Assembly: GCA_020852555.1 (NCBI GenBank)
Contig: JADZAQ010000093.1
Location: 1-50,801, forward strand
DNA length: 50,801 nt
Source of the DNA: Burkholderiales bacterium
Lineage (GTDB): Bacteria; Pseudomonadota; Gammaproteobacteria; Burkholderiales; Casimicrobiaceae
Direction of reading: 5' to 3'
Shown: positions 9,087-18,284 of the stretch, piece by piece
How positions within the stretch are numbered: the first letter of the stretch is position 1
Layout: each line of letters starts with the position of its first letter
Position numbers and translations under genes: made by a program
Notes under the pieces: model-generated
Told to the model about the DNA's origin: nothing
Databases searched by the model: none
What the model saw: only the letters and a program-made list of their open reading frames with translations

Positions 9087-10196
9087 TCACTTCTTGGCGG
9101 GGGCGGCGCGGCCCGCGCGCTCCGCGGCGATCATGAAGTTGTCGAAGCGGTTCTCGGCCACCGAGAACCACTCGACTTGTGCCGTGCGGAACTCCTTCCA
9201 CGGCCCGTAGATCTTGGCGAACTTGGCGTTCTTGGCGGCGATCTCCTCGTACACCTCGGTGGTCGCCTTGTAGCACGCCGCCATGATGTCGTTGGAGAAC
9301 GGGGCGAGCTTGACGCCATTGGCGAGCAGGCGCCGCAGCGCCGGCGGATTGAGCGCATCGTACTTGGCGAGCATGTCGAGGTTCGCCTCGGCAGCCGCCG
9401 ACTCGAGGATCGCCTGATAGCTCTTCGGCAGTTCCTCGAACGCCTTGATGTTGACGAAGAGCGAAAGCTCGGGACCGCCCTCCCACCAACCCGGGTAGTA
9501 GTAGTACTTGGCGACCTTGTAGAAGCCGAGCTTCTCGTCGTCGTACGGGCCGACCCACTCGGCGGCATCGATGGTGCCCTTCTCGAGCGACGGATAGATG
9601 TCGCCACCCGGAATCTGCTGCGGAATGAGGCCGAGCTTCTGCAGCGGCAGGCCGCCGGTGCCGCCGATGCGCATCTTGAGGCCCTTGAGGTCGGCGACGG
9701 TCTTGATCTCCTTGCGGAACCAGCCGCCCATCTGCGCGCCGGTGTTGCCGGCGGGAAGGTTGTAGATGTTGTAGTCCTTGTAGAACTCGCGCATCAACTG
9801 GATGCCGCCGCCGTGGTACATCCACGCGTTCTGCTGGCGGGCGTTGAAGCCGAACGGGATCGCGCAGCCGAAGGCGAAGGTCGGATCCTTGCCGAAGAAG
9901 TAATACGGTGCCGTGTGCGCGCACTGGACGGTGGCGTTTTGCACCGCATCGACGACGCCGAAGGCGGGAACGAGTTCCCCGCCGGCGTAGACCTGGATCT
10001 GGAACTTGCCGTCGGTGGCCGCGGCGACCCGCTTCGAGATGACGTCGGCGGCACCGAAGATCGTATCGAGGCTCTTCGGAAAGCTCGAGGCGAGGCGCCA
10101 CTTCACTTCCGGCTGCGCTTGCGCATACACGGGCGCCGATCCGGCGGCGAGGATGCCGGCGAGCCCGGCGTGTTTGACGAATGAACGACGTTCCAT
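9087..10196 (-). CDS. TRAP transporter substrate-binding protein (DctP/COG4663 type), copy 1
   Basis: A 369-residue periplasmic receptor of a TRAP transporter. The N-terminus MERRSFVKH with the hydrophobic AGLAGILAAGSA and AQA site looks like a Tat or Sec signal peptide. Mature-protein motifs include DGKFQIQVYAGGELVPAFG, the ligand-arginine segment LKMRIGGTGG, and EWVGPYDDEKLGFY, as in COG4663 receptors (FcbT1; TakP-like 2-oxo/hydroxy acid binders). The ATG at 10196 is chosen over an in-frame upstream start because a near-perfect AAGGAGG lies 7 nt before it. It is highly similar to the receptor at 12641. No permease gene adjoins it; the lysR gene lies upstream on the same strand. Confidence 0.92.
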   Translation of the reverse strand: MERRSFVKHAGLAGILAAGSAPVYAQAQPEVKWRLASSFPKSLDTIFGAADVISKRVAAATDGKFQIQVYAGGELVPAFGVVDAVQNATVQCAHTAPYYFFGKDPTFAFGCAIPFGFNARQQNAWMYHGGGIQLMREFYKDYNIYNLPAGNTGAQMGGWFRKEIKTVADLKGLKMRIGGTGGLPLQKLGLIPQQIPGGDIYPSLEKGTIDAAEWVGPYDDEKLGFYKVAKYYYYPGWWEGGPELSLFVNIKAFEELPKSYQAILESAAAEANLDMLAKYDALNPPALRRLLANGVKLAPFSNDIMAACYKATTEVYEEIAAKNAKFAKIYGPWKEFRTAQVEWFSVAENRFDNFMIAAERAGRAAPAKK

Positions 10197-10446
10197 CCGA
10201 TTCCTCCTTCGATGAATGAGGCCGCCTTGGGTCGGCGACACGACTCGAGCTCGCGCCTGCCGACTACCCGCCGAAGCTCTTCAAGAAAGTATCGGTAACG
10301 TAGCTTGCGGGGCGCAACGCCGCCGCGATTCTAGCAATACATCGGGCCGGGTGCCGGATCTTTTCACTCGCCCGCGACCGGCGGTACGCGGCGTGCGCGA
10401 AGCGTCGTCGACTACCGCAGCGCGGCGCTGCTCGTCAGGGGGCGAG

Positions 10447-11319
10447 CTAAGCGGCGCGCCAGGCCCTGGCGAGATCCATGAGGTGCGAAGCTGCTGCCGA
10501 AGGTATCGCGTCGGCGCGGCGGATGCCGACGACCCAGCGACGCAGATCCGGCAATCCAATTGCCTCGTAACGTAGTTTTAGACTATCGAACTCGGAATCC
10601 GGAATGAGGTCAGGCAATACACATACGCCGAGCTTGCAGGACACGAGGCGCAGCATCGCATCGACGGTCTCCACTTCGGCCACGACGTGGCGATCCAACC
10701 GCGCCCGATGGAGCATCTGCCGCAGCGCGTAGTTCTTGGGAAACGTGATCAGCGGCATCGTCCAGGGTGGTCCGTCGTGCGCCGGCACGTCGACCGGCGT
10801 GTCGCGATGGTGAACGAGACACATGCGCTCCTCGAAGAGGCGCTCGACGTCCAATCCGTCGATGGTGACCGCGACGTCATAGACGAAGCCGAGATCGACC
10901 TTGCCCGAGGCCACCAGATTGACGACCTCGGGCGAGCCGCGGCCGAGGATGTAGGTGTTGACGGCCGGGTACGTGTGGCGGAATTGGGCGAGCAGTTGCG
11001 GCAGGAAATACAGGCTCAGCGTGTGCACCATGGCGATCCGGATCGACCCTTGCACGAGACCGAATTCGGTGCGCAGCAGGTCGACCGCCTGGTCGATCGC
11101 GGCAAATGCGGGCCGCGCGGTGGCTTCGAGCCGCTTGCCGGTGTCGTTCAGGACGACGCCGCGTCCGGTCCGGGTGAAGAGCGGTCGGCCGAGGTGATCC
11201 TCGAGCTGCTTCAACTGCCGGCTCAATCCCGACTGCGACACGCCAAGCCGCTCGGCGGCTTCGGAGAGCGAGCCGGTCTCGGCAATGGTCAGGAAATAGC
11301 GGATCCGCTGGTCGAGCAT
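10447..11319 (-). CDS. LysR-family transcriptional regulator
   Basis: A 290-residue LysR-type regulator. The N-terminal winged helix-turn-helix shows MLDQRIRYFLTIAETGSLSEA and RLGVSQSGLSRQLKQLE, and is followed by the periplasmic-binding-like effector domain (SIRIAMVHTLSLYFLPQLL, LGVCVLPDL). The ATG at 11319 begins the conserved domain directly. It is transcribed away from the metallo-beta-lactamase-fold gene and towards receptor copy 1, with 250 bp in between, so it is a plausible regulator of one or both flanking units. The 175-bp divergent spacer has an AT-richer core around 11345-11400, as expected for LysR operators. Effector unknown. Confidence 0.93.
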   Translation of the reverse strand: MLDQRIRYFLTIAETGSLSEAAERLGVSQSGLSRQLKQLEDHLGRPLFTRTGRGVVLNDTGKRLEATARPAFAAIDQAVDLLRTEFGLVQGSIRIAMVHTLSLYFLPQLLAQFRHTYPAVNTYILGRGSPEVVNLVASGKVDLGFVYDVAVTIDGLDVERLFEERMCLVHHRDTPVDVPAHDGPPWTMPLITFPKNYALRQMLHRARLDRHVVAEVETVDAMLRLVSCKLGVCVLPDLIPDSEFDSLKLRYEAIGLPDLRRWVVGIRRADAIPSAAASHLMDLARAWRAA

Positions 11320-11494
11320 GGGGGCCGGAGGGTCGCGCTCGTGCGCATATCGCCTATGACTGCCGCTGCATGGCTCGCGGGTATGCGATTGCGAATAATG
11401 ACCGCATGCCGCGCTCGCCGGTCGCGCCGTGCGGTCGCGAGATGGTGCCGGCACGGCGGCGTGGTTCGATCATCGGTGGAACCCGGAGGCTCCA

Positions 11495-12370
11495 GTGGCA
11501 CAGTGCACGATACGTTATTTCGGGTGGTCGTCGCTTTCAGTGAGCACGCCCGACGGCGTGTTCCTGTTCGACCCCTTCTTCCGCAAGTACTGCGGCGTAC
11601 AGTGGTTCGACGCGGCGGACTTCGCCACGGCGAAGTATATCGCGGTGACTCATGGGCACGAGGAGCACTTCCTCGACGTTCCCGAACTCGCCCGGCGCAC
11701 CGGCGCACTGGTGCTGGGGCCGGGATCGGTCACCCGTTTCCTGCACCGCCGCAACCGCATCGGGGAGGCACAGTTGGTCACGCTGGAAGCCGGCCAGACC
11801 AAGGCGCTCCGTGGATTTCGGGTCGACGCGTTCGCGTGGAAGCACCGCGACGTGAACCTCGTGAAGTCGGTCAGCAAGGCGGTGCTGAAGGGCAACTTCA
11901 CGCAACTCGCCTGGGCCTGGCACAGCGCGACCCAGGCGCCGTTCCACGCTCCCTACACCGGCTATCGGCTCACGCTGCCCGATGGCATGACGATCCTCAA
12001 CTACAACGAAGGCTTCAACAGCAAGATGACCGACGCCGAGATCGCAGCGCTCGGTCGCGGCGCCCGCACCGACGTCCTGCTGGGCGGGATGCAGCTCGAT
12101 TTCACCGAGGACGTCTTCCGCGGCGTGAAGGCACTCGCGCCCAAGCTCATCCTCCTCTATCCGCCACACGACGCGCTGCACACGATGATGGGAGCCACGT
12201 CCCGGCCGTGGCCGGAATTCGCGGCCGCGGCGCAACGCGCGGCACCACAGGCCAAGGTCGTCATGCTCGAGCCGGGTGTGCAGGTCGACGTCGGTGACGG
12301 CTCCGTCGCGCATTTCGAGAGCGTTGCGGCACGCCCGGGGCAATTCGCGAGCACCCCTGTCCGCAGCTGA
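11495..12370 (+). CDS. Metallo-beta-lactamase-fold hydrolase (UlaG/COG2220-like)
   Basis: A 291-residue protein of the metal-dependent beta-lactamase fold, related to the UlaG/COG2220 group. The metal motif reads HGHEEHFLD, that is H-x-H-x-E-H, with Glu in place of the usual Asp of HxHxDH. Further family features are GPGSVTRF, LEAGQTKAL and GGMQLDF. The GTG at 11495 is preferred because a GGAGG lies 5 nt upstream and the homologous sequence (CTIRYFGWSSLSV) begins there; the frame also offers an ATG at 11429. The gene diverges from lysR and precedes receptor copy 2, so it may process the transported compound. Substrate is not inferable. Confidence 0.8.
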   Translation: MAQCTIRYFGWSSLSVSTPDGVFLFDPFFRKYCGVQWFDAADFATAKYIAVTHGHEEHFLDVPELARRTGALVLGPGSVTRFLHRRNRIGEAQLVTLEAGQTKALRGFRVDAFAWKHRDVNLVKSVSKAVLKGNFTQLAWAWHSATQAPFHAPYTGYRLTLPDGMTILNYNEGFNSKMTDAEIAALGRGARTDVLLGGMQLDFTEDVFRGVKALAPKLILLYPPHDALHTMMGATSRPWPEFAAAAQRAAPQAKVVMLEPGVQVDVGDGSVAHFESVAARPGQFASTPVRS

Positions 12371-12640
12371 TCGTCAGCCGAATGACGGATTCTGTATGCG
12401 AATGATAGAATTACGTGCTGTCGTGCCATCATGTCGCCCGAGGCTGCCAGGATCAACGTGGAGCGGTGTCGAGCGGCAGCCGGACGGGTCGACCCCAATT
12501 CGAGCCGGCACCGGCGATCGGCGCGTGTGAACAGCTTGCCGGCTTCGGTCGGCTCTCAGGTCGCCGGCGCAGGCCGGTGTCTCACCCTGCCGGTCCTGAA
12601 CCGGCTTGTTGCCTCGCCCATTCAATCGGAGGGAAATTCG

Positions 12641-13747
12641 ATGGAACGTCGTTCATTCGTCAAGCACGCCGGTCTCGCCGGCATCCTCGCCGCCGGCTCG
12701 GCGCCTGCGTTCGCACAGGCGCAACCCGAGATCAAGTGGCGCTGCGCCTCGAGCTTCCCCAAGTCGCTCGATACGCTCTTCGGCACGTCCGAGATGATCA
12801 CCAAGCGCGTCGCCGCGCTCACCGACGGGAAGTTCCAGATCCAGATGTACGCGGCCGGCGAGATCGTGCCCGCGTTCGGCGTGGTCGACGCCGTGCAGAA
12901 TGCGACGATCCAGGCCTGTCACACGGCGCCGTACTATTTCTTCGGCAAGGATCCGACGTTCGCCTTTTCCTGCGCGATTCCGTTCGGGCTCACGTCGCGC
13001 CAGCAGAACGCGTGGATGTACCACGGCGGCGGGCTGCAGTTGATGCGCGATTTCTTCAAGGGCTACAACATCTACAATTTCCCTGCGGGCAACTGCGGCG
13101 TGCAGATGGGCGGCTGGTTCCGCAAGGAGATCAAGACCGTCGCCGACCTCAAGGGCCTCAAGATGCGCATCGGCGGCACCGGCGGCCTCGTGATGCAGAA
13201 GCTGGGCGTCGTCCCGCAGCAGATCCCCGCCGGCGACATCTACCCGTCGCTGGAGAAGGGCACCATCGATGCCGCCGAGTGGATCGGGCCGTACGACGAC
13301 GAGAGGCTCGGTCTGTACAAGATCGCCAAGAACTACTACTACCCGGGTTGGTGGGAGGGCGGCACCGAGTTCGACATGTTCGTCAACATGAAAGCCTTCG
13401 ACGAGCTGCCGAAGACGTACCAGGCGGCATTCGAGTCCGCCTGCGCGGAGGGCAACATCGACATGCAGGCGAAGTACGACGCACTCAATCCGCCCGCGTT
13501 GCGCCGTCTCCTCGCCAACGGCGTCCAGCTCCGTCCATTCTCCAACGAGATCCTGGCGACGTGCTACAAGACGACGACCGAGGTCTACGACGAGATCGCC
13601 AGCAAGAACGCGAACTTCGCCAAGGTCTACGGCCCGTGGAAGGAGTTCCGCGCGAGCCAGAACGAGTGGTTCGCGGTGGCCGAGAACCGCTACGACGGGT
13701 TCATGATCGCCGCGCAGCGTGCGGCGCGCACCGCCGCCAAGAAGTAA
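12641..13747 (+). CDS. TRAP transporter substrate-binding protein (DctP/COG4663 type), copy 2
   Basis: A 368-residue TRAP receptor, a close paralogue of the one at 9087-10196: even the signal peptide is the same (MERRSFVKHAGLAGILAAGS). It shares LKMRIGGTGG and EWIGPYDDERLGLY, and ends in a similar basic tail. The ATG at 12641 has GGAGG 8 nt upstream, so the open frame before it is ignored. It is convergent with the DctM permease gene and separated from it by a hairpin terminator, so receptor and permease are not in one transcript although they are adjacent. Small organic acids (2-oxo or hydroxy acids) are likely ligands by family; the exact one is unknown. Confidence 0.92.
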   Translation: MERRSFVKHAGLAGILAAGSAPAFAQAQPEIKWRCASSFPKSLDTLFGTSEMITKRVAALTDGKFQIQMYAAGEIVPAFGVVDAVQNATIQACHTAPYYFFGKDPTFAFSCAIPFGLTSRQQNAWMYHGGGLQLMRDFFKGYNIYNFPAGNCGVQMGGWFRKEIKTVADLKGLKMRIGGTGGLVMQKLGVVPQQIPAGDIYPSLEKGTIDAAEWIGPYDDERLGLYKIAKNYYYPGWWEGGTEFDMFVNMKAFDELPKTYQAAFESACAEGNIDMQAKYDALNPPALRRLLANGVQLRPFSNEILATCYKTTTEVYDEIASKNANFAKVYGPWKEFRASQNEWFAVAENRYDGFMIAAQRAARTAAKK

Positions 13748-13775
13748 CCGACTGCGGCGTCGGCGTCGTCACCCG

Positions 13776-13799
13776 GGCCCCGCTCGCGCGGGGCCTTTC
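13776..13799 (+). terminator. Hairpin terminator between convergent receptor and permease genes
   Basis: A 7-bp GC stem GGCCCCG/CGGGGCC (13776-13782 with 13789-13795) with a 6-nt loop is followed by TTTCC on the plus strand. It lies 28 bp after the receptor stop. Confidence 0.7.
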
Positions 13800-13880
13800 C
13801 ACGTCTGGCGGGCCGTGGTGCCGGCGCATCGGCAGCCGGCAACCCTCGCCGGCGCGTAAGCGCCGGTCCGTTGCGACCCT

Positions 13881-15755
13881 TCAGCGTGACGGCGGCGCAC
13901 CGCCCGACGTTGGCGCGGCCCCCTTGTGGTCAGCGGGTGGCGACGATGAACCGGGCGCCTGGTCGGTCGTGGCGCCCATGCCGGCTTCCGTGCCGGTGCC
14001 CGCGTCGCTGCCTTTCCCGGGCTCGCCCCCCGTCGCGGGTTCGCCTTCGGTGGCCGGTTCGCGGAGGAGCTTCTCGAGCGATTGCTCGGCTTGCTCCTGC
14101 TCGGACGGTTGCGTCGCGCCACCGAGGCCGAACGACGACGTTTCGTCGACCGGCACCTCGATGTGGATGGTCTTCGGGTCGATCTTGCTCTGGTCTTTCT
14201 TGTAGACCATGACCATTTCGGGGAACGTGATGACGATCGCGATCATGACGATCTGGATGAGCACGAACGGCACCGCGCCCCAGTAGATCTGCCCGGTGGT
14301 CACCGGCGCGATCGTCTTGCGCGTGATCTTGTCGACGTACGGCTTTTCGGCGGCGACGCTGCGCAGGTAGAAGAGCGCGAACCCGAACGGCGGGTGCATG
14401 AACGACGTCTGCATGTTGACGGCGAGCAACACGCCGAACCAGATGAGGTCGATGCCGAGCTTGTCGGCAACGGGTCCGACGAGCGGGATGATGATGAACG
14501 ACAGCTCGAAGAAATCGAGGAAGAAGGCGAGGATGAAGATGAGGATGTTGATGACGATGAGGAAGCCGAGTTGGCCGCCCGGCAGGCTCGTCAGCAGGTG
14601 CTCCACCCACACGTTGCCGTTGACGCCGTAGAAGGTGAGGCTGAACACGCGGGCGCCGATCAGGATGAACACCACGAAGGTGGAGAGCTTCAGCGTGGTG
14701 TCCATTGCCTGCTTGAGCAGCGGCATCGACAGCCGCCGCCGGGCGAGCGCCATGATGAGCGCGCCGGTCGCGCCCATCGCGCCGCCTTCGGTCGGGGTCG
14801 CCACACCGAGGAAGATCGTGCCCAGGACGAGGAAGATGAGTGCCAGCGGCGGGATCAGGACGAACGTGACCCGCTCGGCGATCTTCGAAAGCAGGCCGAG
14901 CCTCAGCACGCGGTTGATGACCGCGGCGAAGAACGCCACCGCGGCACCGGCAACCGTGGCGACCACGATCAGCTCGTCGGTCGGATGGCCGGCGAGCTTC
15001 CATTCGGCGTAGCCGACCGCCGCCGCGATCGACAGCACGAGCAGGATGACGAGCGAGCGCACGCCGCTCGCGCCGCTGTCCTCGCGAATCGTGCGCGCCT
15101 CGGGCGGGAGCGCCGGCGCCCAGGCGGGCTTGACCATCGTGATGCCGAAGATGTAGAGCGCGTAGAGCCCCGCGAGAGTGATGCCGGGGATGAAGGCGCC
15201 CGCGTACATGTCGCCGACCGAGCGGCCGAGCTGGTCGGCCATGATGATCAGCACGAGCGACGGCGGGATGATCTGCGCGAGCGTGCCCGACGCCGCGATC
15301 ACGCCGGAGGCGAGTCGCCGGTCGTAGCCGTAGCGCAGCATGATCGGCAGCGAGATGAGGCCCATCGAGATCACGCTCGCCGCAACCACCCCGGTCGTGG
15401 CGGCGAGCAGCGCGCCGACGAAGACCACCGCGTAGGCGAGCCCGCCGCGCAGCGGGCCGAAGAGCTGCCCGATGGTGTCGAGGAGATCCTCGGCCATTCC
15501 GGATCGCTCGAGGATCAAGCCCATGAAGGTGAAGAACGGGACCGCGAGCAGGGTGTCGTTGGACATCACCCCCCAGACCCGATCGGGCAGCGCCTGCAGG
15601 AGCGAGAAATCGAGGAGGCCGAACCAGATGCCGACGAACGCGAAAACGATGCCGACGAAGCCCAGCGAGAATGCCACCGGGAAACCCAGCAGCATCACGA
15701 TGATGAGGCCGACGAACATCAGCGGCGGAAGGTTCTCGATGACCCAGGCGGTCAT
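13881..15755 (-). CDS. dctM: TRAP transporter large permease subunit (DctM)
   Basis: A 624-residue integral membrane protein, the large subunit of a TRAP transporter, which couples Na+ entry to solute uptake. About 12-13 hydrophobic segments are visible, with family motifs PFFTFMGLILERSGMAEDLL, GVVAASVISMGLISLP, GTLAQIIPPSLVLIIMADQ and GVATPTEGGAMGATGAL. The last about 80 residues after the final membrane segment are a Gly/Pro/Glu/Thr-rich low-complexity tail, which makes the protein much longer than the usual 425-470 residues; an internal soluble loop near residue 220-240 also adds length. It overlaps dctQ by ATGA. Confidence 0.93.
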   Translation of the reverse strand: MTAWVIENLPPLMFVGLIIVMLLGFPVAFSLGFVGIVFAFVGIWFGLLDFSLLQALPDRVWGVMSNDTLLAVPFFTFMGLILERSGMAEDLLDTIGQLFGPLRGGLAYAVVFVGALLAATTGVVAASVISMGLISLPIMLRYGYDRRLASGVIAASGTLAQIIPPSLVLIIMADQLGRSVGDMYAGAFIPGITLAGLYALYIFGITMVKPAWAPALPPEARTIREDSGASGVRSLVILLVLSIAAAVGYAEWKLAGHPTDELIVVATVAGAAVAFFAAVINRVLRLGLLSKIAERVTFVLIPPLALIFLVLGTIFLGVATPTEGGAMGATGALIMALARRRLSMPLLKQAMDTTLKLSTFVVFILIGARVFSLTFYGVNGNVWVEHLLTSLPGGQLGFLIVINILIFILAFFLDFFELSFIIIPLVGPVADKLGIDLIWFGVLLAVNMQTSFMHPPFGFALFYLRSVAAEKPYVDKITRKTIAPVTTGQIYWGAVPFVLIQIVMIAIVITFPEMVMVYKKDQSKIDPKTIHIEVPVDETSSFGLGGATQPSEQEQAEQSLEKLLREPATEGEPATGGEPGKGSDAGTGTEAGMGATTDQAPGSSSPPADHKGAAPTSGGAPPSR

Positions 15756-16354
15756 GGCTTCGCCTCCGCGGCGGCGTCACGCTGGCGCGCGATTTCCTCG
15801 GCCAGCTCCTCCTCGGAGCTCTTCCCGGCATGCTTCTCCATCGGGTCCGGGATGAGGCCCCGCAGGAACGCGATCCGCTTGATGAGTTCGGAGATCGCCT
15901 GCAGGATCAGCAAGACGAAGCCGACCGGCACCAGCAGGCGCGCCGGCCAGATGATGAGTCCGCCCGCATTGGTCGAGACCTCGTTGCGCACCCACGCGTC
16001 CTCGAGCAGCGGCCAGGACAACCACGCGATGAGGACGCACATCGGGAAGATGAAGAAGACGATGCCGATCACGTCGATCCAGTTTCGCGCGCGCCGCGAA
16101 AGTCGGGTCGAGATGATGTCGATGCGTACGTGCTCGTTGCGCAGCAGCGTGTAGCCCGCACCGAGCAGGAACGTCGCCGAGAACAGGTACCACTGGATCT
16201 CGAGGTACGCGTTGGAGCTGTAGTCGAAGAGCTTGCGGACGGTGGCGTTGGCGGCGCTGATCAACACCGTGACCAGGATGAGCCACGACAGCCAGCGCCC
16301 AATGCGTGTGGAAATCGCGTCGATGAGGCGGGACAAGCCGAGCAGCGCATTCAA
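15752..16354 (-). CDS. dctQ: TRAP transporter small permease subunit (DctQ)
   Basis: The 200-residue small membrane subunit, four transmembrane helices, which pairs with DctM and the periplasmic receptor. Motifs include ANATVRKLFDYSSNAYLEIQWYLF, GAGYTLLRNEHVRIDI and TNAGGLIIWPARLLVPVGF. I place the start at TTG 16354: GGAGGAG lies at 16361-16367 with a 6-nt spacer, and the sequence before it has no homology. A longer ATG version from 16417 would put 21 unconserved residues in front. The C-terminus is a charged cytoplasmic tail. It forms an operon with dctM (ATGA overlap), diverging from glyA. Confidence 0.9.
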   Translation of the reverse strand: MNALLGLSRLIDAISTRIGRWLSWLILVTVLISAANATVRKLFDYSSNAYLEIQWYLFSATFLLGAGYTLLRNEHVRIDIISTRLSRRARNWIDVIGIVFFIFPMCVLIAWLSWPLLEDAWVRNEVSTNAGGLIIWPARLLVPVGFVLLILQAISELIKRIAFLRGLIPDPMEKHAGKSSEEELAEEIARQRDAAAEAKP

Positions 16355-16518
16355 ATGGAACTCCTCCGCATGCGGCGTGGGATGCCGCGCCGTCCTGGCT
16401 TCGTCGACCCCCGGCAAGGGATGTGGCGGCGCGGACGCCGGCAGATTATAGGGGAACGTCTCCGCGCTGTGTGTAGAATGCCACGAACGCTAGTCTCGCT
16501 CCCGGAGCACCACCTTTC

Positions 16519-17766
16519 ATGTTCTCGCGCCATATCACCCTCGAAGCGTCCGATCCGGAAGTCTGGCAGGCGATTGCCGGCGAGAATCGCCGGCAGGAAG
16601 ATCACATCGAGTTGATCGCATCGGAGAACTATGCGTCACCGGCGGTGCTCGCGGCGCAGGGCACGCAGCTCACCAACAAGTACGCGGAAGGATATCCGGG
16701 CAAGCGCTACTACGGCGGTTGCGAGTGCGTGGACATCGTCGAGCAGCTCGCGATCGAACGTGCGAAGAAGCTCTTTCACGCCGATGCGGCGAACGTCCAG
16801 CCGCACTCCGGCGCGCAGGCCAACCAGGCGGTCTTCTTCGCGGCGCTCGAGCCGGGTGACACCATCCTCGGCATGAGTCTGCCGCACGGTGGCCACCTGA
16901 CGCACGGGTCGCCGGTGAACCTGTCCGGCAAGTGGTTCAAGGTCGTTGCCTATGGCCTCGAGCCCAGGACCGAGCGCATCGACTACGCGGCTGCCGAGCG
17001 CCTCGCGCACGAGCATCGACCCAAGCTCATCGTGGCCGGTGCTTCGGCGTATTCGCGGGTGATCGACTGGAAGCGCTTTCGCGAGATCGCCGACGCCGTC
17101 GGCGCGAAGCTCATGGTCGACATGGCGCACTACGCGGGGCTGGTCGCCGCCGGCGTCTATCCGTCACCCGTGGGTATCGCCGACTACGTCACCACCACCA
17201 CGCACAAGACGCTGCGCGGGCCGCGCGGTGGACTGATCCTCACGCGCGCCGAGCACGAGAAGGCGATCAACTCCGCCGTCTTCCCGGGACTGCAGGGCGG
17301 TCCGCTCATGCACGTGATCGCCGCCAAGGCGGTCGCACTCGGCGAAGCACTGCAGCATGATTTCAAGGTCTATCAGGAGCGCGTCCTCGAGAACGCGCGG
17401 GTTCTGGCGCGGGTTCTCGCCGGTCGCGGCGTACGCATCGTCTCCGGCGGCACCGATTGCCACCTGTTCCTGGTCGACCTGCGCGGCAAGCGGATCACCG
17501 GCAAGGACGCCGAGGCGGCGCTCTCGCGCGTGCACATCACGGTGAACAAGAACACGATCCCCAACGACCCCGAGAAGCCGTTCGTGACCTCGGGGATCCG
17601 TCTGGGCAGCCCGGCGATCACGACGCGTGGTTTCGGTGAGCTCGAATGCGAGGAGCTCGCGCACCTCATCGCCGACGTTCTGGACGCACCCGCCGATGCG
17701 ATGATGGAGAAGCGCGTGCTGGCGGCCGTGGCGACCCTCACCGGCAAGTTTCCCGTCTACCGCTGA
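16519..17766 (+). CDS. glyA: Serine hydroxymethyltransferase
   Basis: A 415-residue PLP enzyme that interconverts serine and glycine, loading one-carbon units on tetrahydrofolate. The PLP lysine is Lys230 in [14 protein letters not shown]. Other hallmarks are [28 protein letters not shown] and [20 protein letters not shown] (split at residues about 350-370). Length is normal. ATG 16519 is preceded by CGGAG at 9-13 nt. A TAGAAT hexamer near 16474 may be its -10 box. It is followed by nrdR after 22 bp, a common betaproteobacterial order. Confidence 0.97.
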   Translation: MFSRHITLEASDPEVWQAIAGENRRQEDHIELIASENYASPAVLAAQGTQLTNKYAEGYPGKRYYGGCECVDIVEQLAIERAKKLFHADAANVQPHSGAQANQAVFFAALEPGDTILGMSLPHGGHLTHGSPVNLSGKWFKVVAYGLEPRTERIDYAAAERLAHEHRPKLIVAGASAYSRVIDWKRFREIADAVGAKLMVDMAHYAGLVAAGVYPSPVGIADYVTTTTHKTLRGPRGGLILTRAEHEKAINSAVFPGLQGGPLMHVIAAKAVALGEALQHDFKVYQERVLENARVLARVLAGRGVRIVSGGTDCHLFLVDLRGKRITGKDAEAALSRVHITVNKNTIPNDPEKPFVTSGIRLGSPAITTRGFGELECEELAHLIADVLDAPADAMMEKRVLAAVATLTGKFPVYR

Positions 17767-17788
17767 CCCGCGAGGTCACGCGAGCGCG

Positions 17789-18277
17789 ATGAAATGCCCG
17801 TTCTGCGCGAGTGCCGATACGCAGGTCGTCGACTCCCGCGTGTCGGAGGCGGGCGACTCGATCCGGCGGCGGCGGCGCTGCCCCGCGTGTCAGAAGCGCT
17901 TCACGACCTACGAGACCGTCGAGTTGCGGCTGCCGCAGGTCGTCAAGACCAACGGCAGTCGCGCCGATTTCTCGGTCGAGAAGCTTCGCGTCGGCTTCGC
18001 GCGCGCGCTGCACAAGCGGCCGGTGCCGACCGGCTACGTCGACGCGGCGGTCGAGCGCATCGTCGCGCAGGTGCTGGCGCTCGGCGAGCGGGAGATTCCC
18101 TCACGGCGAATCGGCGAGATGGTGATGCAGGAGCTCTACCAACTCGACCAGGTGGGTTACATCCGCTTCGCCTCGGTGTATCGCGCCTTTCAGGACGCCT
18201 CCGATTTTCGCGACGCACTGCGCGAGGTCGAGGTGCCGCCGCGCACGGCACGCCGCCCTCGCCGCACGAAATCGTAG
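17789..18277 (+). CDS. nrdR: Transcriptional repressor NrdR
   Basis: A 162-residue NrdR. It senses dNTP/ATP through an ATP cone and represses ribonucleotide reductase genes. The N-terminal zinc ribbon is visible as MKCPFC...[12 protein letters not shown] (four Cys), with the RRRRR basic stretch, then the ATP-cone domain ([38 protein letters not shown]). Length is typical. It lies between glyA and ribD, 7 bp before ribD, so it shares the riboflavin transcript as in many proteobacteria. Confidence 0.97.
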   Translation: MKCPFCASADTQVVDSRVSEAGDSIRRRRRCPACQKRFTTYETVELRLPQVVKTNGSRADFSVEKLRVGFARALHKRPVPTGYVDAAVERIVAQVLALGEREIPSRRIGEMVMQELYQLDQVGYIRFASVYRAFQDASDFRDALREVEVPPRTARRPRRTKS

Positions 18278-18284
18278 GCTGCGG

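Noticed and set aside
10216-10575. Open frame of 119 codons between the TRAP receptor and lysR
   Set aside because: Arg/Pro-rich composition typical of GC-rich antisense or intergenic frames, no recognisable motif, overlaps the lysR 3' end and the receptor's own leader.
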